Below, in pieces: positions 1-8,520 of a DNA stretch of 35,820 nt. Each line of letters begins with the position of its first letter. The stretch's first letter is position 1. The DNA comes from Chara braunii. Lineage: Eukaryota; Streptophyta; Charophyceae; Charales; Characeae. The stretch spans positions 148,956 to 184,775 of the forward strand of contig BFEA01000722.1 of assembly GCA_003427395.1 (NCBI GenBank), in the 5' to 3' direction. A program made the position numbers and the translations under genes. The notes below the pieces were generated by a model. It made no database searches, was not told the origin of the DNA, and was given only the letters and a program-made list of their open reading frames with translations.

Positions 1-43
<43 letters not shown>

Positions 44-56
44 GTGTGTGTGTGTG
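1..56. repeat. (TC)n then (TG)n microsatellite at window start
   Basis: A pure TC dinucleotide tract fills positions 1-39. It is followed by a short T run and a TG tract at 45-56. The window also ends in a (GA)n tract, so the assembly may have stopped at unresolvable microsatellites on both sides. Confidence 0.97.
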
Positions 57-420
57 CCCAGTTGTGGTTGTAGCTATCGACAAGCAAGTTGTCAGCTCTC
101 GCCAACTGAAGCGACCTGAAATGTGTGCAGAGAGTCCCTTGTGCCTCAAAACGTCACGTCCTGAATGTAGCCGCCCTGTGGAGGCAGATTCTTTCGTCCG
201 TATTGAGCCCACGATTGGAAATACCCAGCCCGTTCGTCGAAACGAACGGGCACTTCACAAACTAAAAAGAAAAAGAGAAAACAAAGAAAATCTAAAAAAA
301 AATAACGAATCTAAAAAAAAAAAATCTAACTAAAGAAATTTAAAGCAAATCTAAAAGAAGAAAACATATGAAAATCTTTAAAAAAAAAGAAAAAAAGGAA
401 AAAACTTACCCTGCTGCAAA
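57..420. other. Gene-free, A-rich from 261
   Basis: I see no supportable gene. Positions 261-400 are strongly A-rich with several A runs, so the short open frames here are low-complexity lysine/asparagine strings. The first of the strong hairpins (228-251) lies inside this stretch. Confidence 0.7.
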
Positions 421-523
421 ATGGTCACCCGTTTTCACGGGTACTGTCTCATCCACTTGGGCTGAAGTGCCCCAGGTACTTCCAAAGGCGCCAATTGGCG
501 CTGTTTCTTCCCTTTAGTTCTAG

Positions 524-551
524 TTTTTTTTTTTTTTTTTTTTTTTTTTTT
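524..551. repeat. T28 homopolymer
   Basis: An uninterrupted run of 28 T lies inside the hairpin cluster. On the minus strand it is a poly(A) run, so it could be a retroposon tail, but no matching body or target-site duplication was recognised. Confidence 0.95.
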
Positions 552-650
552 GCGTTGGCTTTGCCAACGATCACTTTACATCGTGGTATACCCACGATCT
601 GTTGAAATACAGACCCAAGTTCGATCCTAATCGGGATCGGGGAAGACTTT

Positions 651-697
651 TGGACCATTTTTTGGTTCATGCGTGTCATCCTTGCGCAGACCATACT
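651..697 (-). pseudogene. Decayed 3' fragment of U6 snRNA
   Basis: The reverse complement of this stretch follows the conserved central and 3' part of U6 snRNA. The block around 669-690, which in U6 reads TGCGCAAGGATGACACGCAT, is intact, and the GGTCCA 3' end motif is kept at 651-657. About three bases are missing next to the AGCAT-equivalent region and the ACAGAGA half is absent or unrecognisable. There is no T-run terminator in register. It looks like a truncated pseudogene. It sits inside the hairpin cluster, so part of that region may be stitched from small-RNA sequence. Confidence 0.7.
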
Positions 698-1446
698 CCG
701 CGCGGCTGATCTCAGTTGTGTGATCCTTAGATCGCACGGCCGAGATCGGCCGCGTCACCAAGCACCAGCTGCAAAAGGAGCTAGCACCACTAGGTGCACA
801 GTTTCAGGCTCGATCCCAACATGTGTTGGGTGGAAGTCAGACACGGTAACCTACTGGCTAGCTCCTATCACGAAAGTGATAGGAGCAGCTCTTCTATAAG
901 AAGAGTTTGCTCAGTCTCTATCCCCATGCCGAGGCCTTGCAGGGCTCGCCTGCCTGAGGCCTCGCTTGTTGGCCCTACCCCCCCGGTTGCCCGCGTGATC
1001 GCGGCTTGGTTGGCCACCTAACCGCGTAGGCCTCAGCATCGGACTGCGGCCCCCACCTTGGCTCGAGGTCCACCCCCGCGGCCCAAAAAGAAAACCCTTC
1101 TTTCTATTCCCTTCTGCATCGTGGCCCTATACCCGGCGCACCCCTCTTTTTAGCCTATTTAGGTAGAATAGGTCTAGCTTTAGCGTTCCCACGCCCGCGT
1201 GCCTCTGCGGTCTCAACAAAAACGAAGCACTTCCGATTACTACCATTCACATCTACTACTTCCGGACGCCACATGCGTTCGGACTAAAGTTCGAAAACTT
1301 TTAGTCTCTCGGTCATAGGTCAGGCATGAATAAACTTTTGGCAACGTCGGTCTCATCAGGTCCTTCAATCCAACGAAAGAGTCGAACAACGTCTGACGTT
1401 GAAAAGCCCCGGCAAATACCCTTGTCAGGGTATTTGCCCCGACAAC

Positions 1447-1662
1447 GGTTCCCTGGGCATCAACCACTTCATAGCGTATATGTATGGCTGAAAGTTCACT
1501 CTTGTCACCAATCATGAGTTTGTGCTAGCCTTGAAGAAGTTGAAGGATTATTCGAGTATGATGGGACGATAGGCAACTATCTTGCAGAGCATGGACTTTG
1601 ACATTCGTCATTGAAAGCACGAGAGATACAAAAATGTTGACGGGTTGACACGTCTCCAACGA
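1447..1662 (+). pseudogene. Ty3/Gypsy RNase H, C-terminal remnant (element 1)
   Basis: One reading frame of 72 codons shows the end of a Metaviridae-type RNase H: a GINHF start, YMYG followed by KFTLVTNHE (family pattern: YLxGxxFxLxTDH), MMGR, then a QSMDFDIRH block and VDGLTRLQR, the classic end of this domain before the linker. Three in-frame stops interrupt it (at 1486, 1570 and 1609), each replacing what is normally an arginine or similar codon. The reverse transcriptase that should precede it is absent, because sequence upstream of 1447 is the hairpin cluster. The linker continues in frame to about 1760. This is a dead remnant of a retrotransposon on the plus strand, different in sequence from the element at 13-21 kb. 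Confidence 0.75.
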
Positions 1663-1775
1663 TCATCTAAGGTAACCGCAAGTGAAGAAGTAGAGTTGTG
1701 GAACGATCCGAAGCGTAAGAACGAGTCTGCATATGGAGAGGTGGAGTTCCTGTACAATGGTTGATATCCCCCGAT

Positions 1776-1926
1776 GTAAGCTATGGCTGACCCCCCCTCT
1801 CCTTCCTCTGTTTTCCCCTCCTCCTCTGAATTTTTCTGCCTCTCCTTCTTCACTAATCTCTCTGATAAATTATGTTTTTTTGCACTTGCATTCCATGTGT
1901 TTATGTCATGCACTTCTATCCCACAG
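1776..1926 (+). other. Intron-like pyrimidine-rich insert in element 1
   Basis: The coding-like linker breaks at a GTAAGC donor-like sequence (1776). Coding-like sequence resumes after a CCACAG acceptor-like sequence ending at 1926. The 151 nt between are rich in C and T, as in an intron. Retrotransposon polyproteins rarely carry introns, so a chance insertion of pyrimidine-rich DNA is a fair alternative. Confidence 0.35.
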
Positions 1927-1930
1927 ACGA

Positions 1931-2100
1931 TGGTTTTACTCACCAGGTAGATTGTGCCAAGTGTGTCCATCGTGCCCACAGAGCTTTCATCCATTATCGA
2001 ACAGATGATAAACCCTGGTTTTACTGACTAGGTAGATTGTGCCTAGTGTGTTAATCGTGCCCATAGAGCTTGCATCCGCTATCGAACAGGTTATAAGCCC
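1931..2100 (+). repeat. 85-bp tandem duplication, two diverged copies
   Basis: Copies 1931-2015 and 2016-2100 start with the same TGGTTTTACT and stay alignable throughout with scattered substitutions. Copy one encodes a short cysteine/histidine-rich stretch (DCAKCVHRAHRAF) that could belong to the element 1 polyprotein between RNase H and integrase. Because 85 is not a multiple of three, copy two is out of frame, which fits duplication after the element died. Confidence 0.8.
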
Positions 2101-2399
2101 TAAGAATACTCACTGTGTAGGAGATAAACTTTCTATAGAAACTAGGTTCGAGGCAGCTAAGACCGATGGCTTGCAGTACGATAATACTAACGAACGGAAG
2201 GCTGGATAAATAAAATTTTATTATCTAAATTAATTGGCAAATCCTTGGATTCCTACGTAAGGACGACATATGTTTTGTTAATGAGAGATCCCGAGATTAC
2301 CAATGAAAAGAAGACTACCTAGAGCACCGCAAAACTAACTGATCGAGATTACGGTTGACGGTGGGTCAGATGTGCTGACTAGGTGCAGACCGCTCATTT

Positions 2400-2900
2400 C
2401 ACAGTACGTGTCACTTAGGTAACTATCGAACGGACAAGTGGTTTTTGTCTAATATCCACGAAGACGTCAGACACATGGTAAAATATTGTCTAGAGTGTGC
2501 GGCGAATTAAGCGCTAGTATAGCCACCGAGTACAATCATGCCAATAAAGGTTGAGCACCCTTTCGAACGCGTCAGTATGGACACTACGGACATCAATATG
2601 CCAAATGGTCCTTACCGTTGTGAATATTCAATTTTATTAGTATTGATAGACCACTTCACGAAATAGTTAGAAATTTACCCGTACAACAAGACACATAAGG
2701 TCTCTTAGATAGCCTCTTATATCGATCGATTTCTCAATACGCACCTAGACACGAAGGAGATTTTAATGGATAACTAACTAGAATTTAAGGGGGAGGTAGA
2801 ACAACTTTTGCCACGAAGGGGTGTTTTACTCCGACACACCGTCCCAAATATATCTTTGTCCAATGGATTGCCCGAAAACGCAAATCGCGTGATTAAAACG
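2400..2900 (+). pseudogene. Ty3/Gypsy integrase remnant (element 1)
   Basis: A single frame of 167 codons carries the integrase landmarks in order. There is an HLGNYRTDK block with a downstream C-x2-C (CLEC), the remains of the HHCC zinc-binding domain. The first catalytic aspartate lies in VSMDTTD, followed by LLVLIDHFTK. The second aspartate is in ILMDN, normally SDNG or SDRG. The glutamate is in LPENANRVIK. Five stop codons interrupt it but no frameshift is needed, which fits base-substitution decay more than indel decay. The enzyme would normally insert element cDNA into host DNA; this copy is dead. The same frame can be followed beyond 2900 with many stops. Confidence 0.75.
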
Positions 2901-3600
2901 GCCCTTCGATGAAATTTCGTCGTGAATGATACTCATTGTCGAGCACATTGGTCCTACAAAGGAGGACCCTCCCGGCCTCGTCAAGCAGGATTTTGAAGGA
3001 CTTTGTCGCAGAGCGGTTGTCACTTCGACCGAGTGCGTCATCCATACCTCTCGCGAACCCCTACGACAGGATAGAGGTCACGCGAGGCATAACTTACCTC
3101 CACCCCAAGGGTTTGTCACCACCCTTAGGTAGTTGTATCCCCGCCGAGCTACCGAACAGTGTGCGAAAGTTTTTTCGAGTGCAATCGCAGAGGTGAGCAG
3201 CCGAGGGCGTTTTTCGTTCGTTATAGCATAGGGGGTACGCGTGACCGAATGTCTTAATCAGACCCACGCACGAACCGATGCTCTGAGGATTGATCTGCCA
3301 ACCGCAGTCCTATGCCGGTCGACTAGGACGGTCAATCTAATCACGCGTTACACTTCACAAAATAAAATCAAGTTTCGTACGTTAATCGCGCCTAGTCTCT
3401 TATTCACGTCCGACCTATAATTTGTTGGCAACTGAATAAGCAAGCATCGCGTGCGAGATTTTGAATAAATAACGAGGCGGCGTAAACTTTATTATATCGA
3501 CTAGTCATGCATGAATATGCAAGCCGCCGCAATGATAACGTACTGTGTGGTGTTCATAATCATGCGGTCCTCAATGATTTTGAGGTTCGTTTTGATACGC
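2901..3600 (+). pseudogene. Decayed continuation of the element 1 frame
   Basis: Downstream of the integrase remnant the same reading frame stays alignable in register, but with many stops. The clearest coding-like piece begins at 3501 (LVMHEYASRRNDNV, then HNHAVLNDFEVRFDTQ) and runs into the 124-bp tandem repeat. I cannot assign this piece to a domain; it could be the polyprotein C-terminus or a separate downstream ORF of the element. No chromodomain was recognised. Confidence 0.35.
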
Positions 3601-3848
3601 AAGTGTTGGATGACACGCGTTTTGAGGGGTTAATCTCATTACATTAGACAATTGCGAAAGCGATTGTGAGTCTTACCTTCTGATGCACACTGCTGAGAGG
3701 AGCGGTGGGCGGGCTTCGACACTCAAGTGTTGGATGACACGCGTTTTGAGGGGTTAATCTTTTTAAATTAGACAATTGCGAAAGCTATTATGAGTCTTAC
3801 CTTCTTATGCACACTGCTGAGAGGAGCAGTAGGCGGGCTTCATCCCTT
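3601..3848 (+). repeat. 124-bp tandem duplication
   Basis: Copies 3601-3724 and 3725-3848 both begin AAGTGTTGGATGACACGCG and differ at only a few positions. They lie at the 3' end of the element 1 remnant, so they may be part of its 3' untranslated region. High identity means this duplication is younger than the 85-bp one at 1931. Confidence 0.9.
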
Positions 3849-4700
3849 TGTGGTGGCGAAACGCCCTTGAGTTATGAGAACAGACTCCATCTTTGGAGGT
3901 TTTTGACGAGGTCAAGGAGTTTGAGTTTATCAGTCGCTACATACCTCAACGTTCAATTATAAAGATTCAATGAGCAAAATTAAAGGGGTCTCTCTCTTTT
4001 CTTAAACCGATATTGCACAATCCTTGCACGTAGTGAAAGCAGATCGCACGAATACACAAAATATAAATATAGTGTGATTATTAGACAAGAGTCAATCACT
4101 CTTACAATCAAAGTGTGACTTTCTTTCAAATAAGTAAATGATCGCAAACAAGTCAAATTCATAGTTCAAATTACAAACATACATGCAATCACATAGAGAT
4201 TCAACATCGACAGACCACACACTAACAGGGTCAACTCCAACCACTCTCTGCACTCACACCCCTTGCCTTATTCACACAAGCCTCGGCCTTTGTCCAACCT
4301 TCCAAAAGAAAACACTCAATTTTTTTTTTAATGGTCATTTAATAAAAGCTCGAATAAACAAAGGTCAAGTTGTGAGAATGAGTTAGATTTAAGTTAGAAA
4401 TCGACAATCGGCAACCAACATGTTATCAATGATAATAAAATATGTTCATGCTCGTAGGGTCAGGATGAAACTAGTCAAGCCTTGAATCAAAATGAACAAA
4501 AAAGACTTGTAACACAACACTGATTAGTATCCGAAGCGACGTTTAAGTGCATGGGGAATAAAAATCCATATCACATCTCACTCCAATTCCTCATAAGACT
4601 AAATCTAAACCTATTTTTGACCAATATCATAATTTAAGGAAAATTTTGACAACATTTCTCTGTACAGGGTGGATCGCAAAGGTTTTTCCTATTAAAAAAT
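3849..4700. other. No recognisable gene
   Basis: AT-leaning sequence with short open frames only. I found no domain, RNA gene or strong repeat. A T run lies at about 4321-4329. Confidence 0.6.
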
Positions 4701-4727
4701 GATATATCTTGAAACTATAAAACTTTC

Positions 4728-4960
4728 GGCAACACTTCCTTTAGAGAAAGCACCTTTTCAAAAATTATACTAAGCTAAATATGACATCGAAAATAAGTTT
4801 TTGACTTCAAAGAGTTAAAATTTGTTTAACTCCCTACATTAGTATAAATTTTGGCAACACTTCCCCTAGAGAAGTAGGTCTCCAAGAATTATGCTAAGTC
4901 GGGCATAAGTTGAAAACAAAGTTTGACTTTTACAAAGAAAACATTTTGAGCAAAGTTGGA
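4728..4960. repeat. 125-bp tandem repeat, two diverged copies
   Basis: The segment starting GGCAACACTTCC at 4728 recurs at 4853 with the same order of sub-motifs (an AGAGAA block, an AATTATxCTAAG block and a TTTGACTT block). A possible third, more decayed unit precedes it near 4646. No coding meaning was seen. Confidence 0.65.
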
Positions 4961-6528
4961 CCAGGACTGTGCAGCAAGGACTATACTTTGGGGAGAATTT
5001 CATCGGCAACTACACACTTCAAAGCGGCGTTGATGGAGGTGTCAGTGGTCTGATTCGCGGCAAGATGATCGTCATTTCGGGAAGGGAAATGTTGCTGAAA
5101 TTTTATGGCGTCGGCGGGACGTTTATCAAGAAAGTGTTGGTACTATATCACAACATGCTACACCCCGTTTGGTTGGGTTGCGCTGTCGAATTTTTGACCC
5201 GTCAGTAGCACAGTTTTTCTGTATAGGAGGTGCTGCTCATTTTACTTCATGGCGGAATTGACGTTTCAGTGGGGTTATGCTGCCAAATTTTCGGCACGTC
5301 GGCGGTACTAAATTATGGAGAATAGGTATCATCGTTTCTACAATACGATTGCAATAATATTTTTCAGTGTGAGAATGTTGTTCGTTTGGCGATGGGGAGT
5401 GGGTCTTTTTAGGGGACGTGCTGCTGATTTGACGATGTGGTATTTGCAGTTTTTAGTAAGGAGTCATTGTGGTACCAACTATAGTATGCACCTGAGACTT
5501 GGCTTCAAGGGTGGTGTTCGACTATCCTGTGCGGCATTTTATTTTTTATTTTTATTTTTTTTAGGAGTGTGGTAGGGTGCAATCGGCAGCCTTGAGGCAT
5601 GCTTGGTGGTGGGTGCGGTGGATTATGTTATGTGACACTCATTAATCAGTTAGGATGCACGTGTAAGGCTATTTATTTTTTGGGGGACCACGTGACGCAG
5701 TGCGCCAGCCAACAGGACCAGTTGGGATGCGATCGGACGACGTGACCATTGGGACTCAGGACACTTATAGTTTCGCCATTCGATACCACATTTGTTTTTT
5801 CGGGGAACACATGGAGTGAGCGGTTTTGGTAACCAGGACCATCCAATAGTGGTTTGTGGCGTGAGACCATCTGGGACTACTTGGGACTGGTGGATTTTAT
5901 TGGGACACGTGCGGTTCGCCATCTTCACACTTGGGACTACCGTGTGTGGGACATTTGAGTTAGGGACGGATTGGAACTAGTGGTTGGCCCGAGACTTACC
6001 TCAGGACTGCAGTTTTTTTCTGCAATGCGTGTATTTTTCTTGACTTTCTTGAGTGGGCCAGGACGCATTCAACACCGCTTCACTCAAGGTTAGTCAGCGA
6101 CTCGATTCCCCTTCACACCTGTGTGGACCCACACTTTGTTCAACCCTGCTTTTCATTAAAGTATCAAAACGAAAAGGTAGGGTAAAGGATGTGTGGTCAT
6201 GCATGTGAAAGGTGGGGATCTAACATGAGTATGAATTGTTGGATTGTTGGACTTGTTGGTTGTTTTTAAGTGTGCAGGTAGGTAGAAGGATGCTTGAAAA
6301 GGAGATCGATTGTGCCTATTTAGGACTGGTGAAAATGATTGTCTTCCTTCTACCTTTCACTTACCTGTTTGTCAAAAAATACTCTTGTTTGATAATGGTT
6401 AATTATGTAAGCACTATAAGAGAATTTTGTTTTAAATAAAGAAGACAAAATTAAACTGATTTTGTATTTTCATGAGGTCTACCCATTTCATCATAAATGA
6501 TCTTATTTGTCTATATAGCCTTACACGT
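4961..6528. other. No recognisable gene
   Basis: The short open frames (for example 4969-5208, 5315-5575 and 5792-5980) show no recognisable domain and no supporting context. A GGGACTAC/GGGACxxG word recurs between about 5750 and 5970, suggesting a decayed short-period repeat. Nothing else stands out. Confidence 0.55.
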
Positions 6529-7009
6529 TGTCAGAGGGTGCGGTGCCTTGGCCCTCCACTGAGTACACGATGCCTGCTCCAGGACCCGCTACCTACCTAA
6601 TGCCAACCCAAGAAAACTGTGTGCACATGGGTCTTTACGGAGTATTTCGTTCATGCACCAGGCATGTCTGGGCGGTGCTCTACTGTGGACAGGTCTGTTT
6701 GAGGCTTACCTTAGCAAAGGATGGGGGTGCGTCACTGGACTTACCATTGGTCCATGCAGGCTCGACATTCTGCTGTACAGCAGAGCACTACCGGCCTATG
6801 GCCGCGGTAGCCGCCGGACTTGCCCAGGGACACGAAGGTAGGGAGATCGACGCAGTTTTCTTACCGTGCACCGAGTGCCCTTAGCTTTATGGGTTACATG
6901 CACGGAGCTGCTGTCATTGTCGAGCGGAAAAGAATTGAAGAAAGAAAAAGAAAATAAAATAAAAAGCGAAAGGAAGTCGTGTGTTAGGTCTGCGCGCTGA
7001 TCTGGACCC
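6529..7009. repeat. Dispersed ~480-bp repeat, copy 1
   Basis: This stretch matches 25134-25613 on the same strand over its whole length. Shared blocks include CCTGCTCCAGGACCCGCTAC near the start, a GGGTCTTTACGGAGTATT block, an ACTTACCATTGGTCCA block, and a purine-rich 3' end with AAATAAAAAGCGAAAGGAAG. Both copies start with TGTC; neither ends in an obvious CA. Copy 1 contains a perfect 14-bp palindrome at 6770-6783. A 118-codon frame spans copy 1 and partly aligns with copy 2, but copy 2 has stops. It could be an LTR, a solo LTR or a non-autonomous element. Confidence 0.85.
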
Positions 7010-8520
7010 TTGATTTAGTTTGGGTTGATCTAGCGGCTTCTGGCCACAGCGGCGTTGTAATTTCCTTCCTTCTTCCTGCTTCTGGACCGAGACTCGGAGG
7101 CTGAGTCTGAGGCTAGCGATGCGCAAACTCGGTCCTCGCACGGGCTGGAGCGGTGGAGGAGAGAGCACCCGCCGACCGAGTCCGTAGAGGACGGCAAAGA
7201 GGCCAGCTCGGCCCAGCAGAGAGACTGAGGCAGTGAGGCGGTTACGGGTCAGCAGAGAGAGAGAGAGAGAGAGAGGGTGAGAAGGACACGATACGTGGCA
7301 GGGTTGTGCGTGATGCAGTGATGCATGAAGAGGGACTCAACTCTCGTTTGTGGGGGAGATATGAGGTATTTTTCGTCGAAGTCAGCTTCTGGAGTCGGAA
7401 TAGCGATCTCCAGAAACGCAGTACCCTGCTCCATCGTTGACGTAGAGGTGGTAGTAAATGAGAGCACGGGGGCCTAACTCGCGACGACGAGACTTGGGCC
7501 GTGAAGCGGTTGCAGAGAGGGACAAAGACAATTGAGAGAGAGGGGTACAAAAAAGAATGCGCATGTGAGAAGTCACACAAGAAGAGAGAAATCAAGGTCG
7601 TCCAGGAGACTTTTTGTTGATATCGCATGCTAATTGGAGTGTCTGTCGCTAACCTGGTAAAGGAGAACTTGTCCACCTGTCGCAAAAAAAAAAAAAAAAA
7701 AAACTGCCTTTGTTCTGGTCTTGACAAGAGCCTGAGCGTGCATAGGCATGGAGTGGAAGTCATCGCAATGTGAACTTCGCGCGCTCTCATGACAAGGTGA
7801 CTCTGTTGACACCAACTGCCTTCTCTTCCTGATACCTTCTGCCTTGTTAGTCTATTGTTGCAAGCAGCCTCTATAGACTCTCCTCTTTATCTCAGAACGG
7901 TAAAAGGGTTTGTTGCTCATCTTAGGCTCCGTGTGCGTAATCTGGGTCATGCCTCACTGCTCCTTGGGGATCGTTTGAGAAGAAAAGGTGGTCAAAGTTA
8001 AGCCTCTCGTATGTGACTTGTCTAGTAGGGGAAGGAGCGTGTGCACAGGAACCCCCATGGGAGGGGCACCTGTGTCTCTTGTTGACATCACCAGCTCAAC
8101 GCAGATGACTTCTTGTTTGTTGTAAGGAAGTTAGTACGTCCTGTCTGACAGCTACGTTGAGCAATGACAAGCGTGCTAGTGAAGAGGGGTTTAATCTGTG
8201 CGAGCAATCTTTAGGAGGGAGGGAGTGGCTTTTCAAGAAGCCGTCCTTAATAAAAGAGTTACTACTCGCCCTCTTCAGTTGTGCCACGGGGCAGTAGGGC
8301 GTCGTGAAACAACCAAGCGACTGGGCTCATGGCAGTGTATGTGCGGAAGGGGGTTTGCAGTGTTGAGGCACACTCATGTAAGGGATGGGGAGAAGCAATT
8401 TCATTGACATCATCAAAAATCCTGACGCAAACCAGCAACGCTCATCGTCCGAGGCCCTGCCTCGTCAAGAGAACACGAATGCGAGTCAGCGACCTGAAGA
8501 GGCTTACTGCCACCAGAAAC
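7010..8520. other. No confident gene; two simple repeats
   Basis: A plus-strand frame at 7061-7225 encodes an acidic, serine-rich 55-residue stretch that could be an exon, but nothing confirms it. A (GA)n tract lies at 7253-7276 and an A20 run at 7684-7703. The surrounding open frames look like composition effects. Confidence 0.5.

Larger units (their letters stand above)
228..1438. repeat. Cluster of short perfect or near-perfect hairpins
   Basis: Inverted repeats with tiny loops follow one another. Stems of 10-11 bp: 228-237/242-251 (loop CGAA), 861-871/876-886 (loop GAAA), 1282-1291/1296-1306 (loop CGAA, one bulge) and 1411-1421/1428-1438. Stems of 7-8 bp: 488-501 (perfect palindrome), 553-559/563-569, 580-586/592-598, 737-743/746-752, 815-821/824-830, 889-895/899-905, 930-936/958-964 (with an inner 939-943/949-953), 1262-1269/1275-1282 (one G-T pair) and 1387-1393/1395-1401. 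Stems of 5-6 bp: 427-432/437-442, 622-627/634-639, 784-788/793-797, 991-995/1000-1004 and 1154-1159/1167-1172. Chance predicts well below one 7-bp stem with a loop of six or less per 1.2 kb. No coding frame explains the cluster. It ends where recognisable RNase H coding begins (1447). Function unknown: possibly a structured RNA, an element leader, or a palindromic repeat family. Confidence 0.75.

Noticed and set aside
611-640. tRNA-like B-box (GTTCGATCC) and a similar GGCTCGATCCC at 807-817
   Set aside because: No acceptor stem, anticodon arm or A-box in the right places, and the words belong to the hairpins described; not enough for a tRNA or SINE call.
1240-1515. Clean 91-codon minus-strand open frame
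   Set aside because: It overlaps the plus-strand RNase H remnant at its right end, and its centre is the translation of a palindrome (1411-1438). No domain was recognised.
6529-6884. 118-codon open frame in the dispersed repeat as a gene
   Set aside because: The second copy has in-frame stops, and differences between copies do not favour synonymous sites by eye.
7242-7790. 182-codon minus-strand open frame
   Set aside because: Composed of GA- and A-tract translations and serine/leucine strings; overlaps several equally long frames; no domain.
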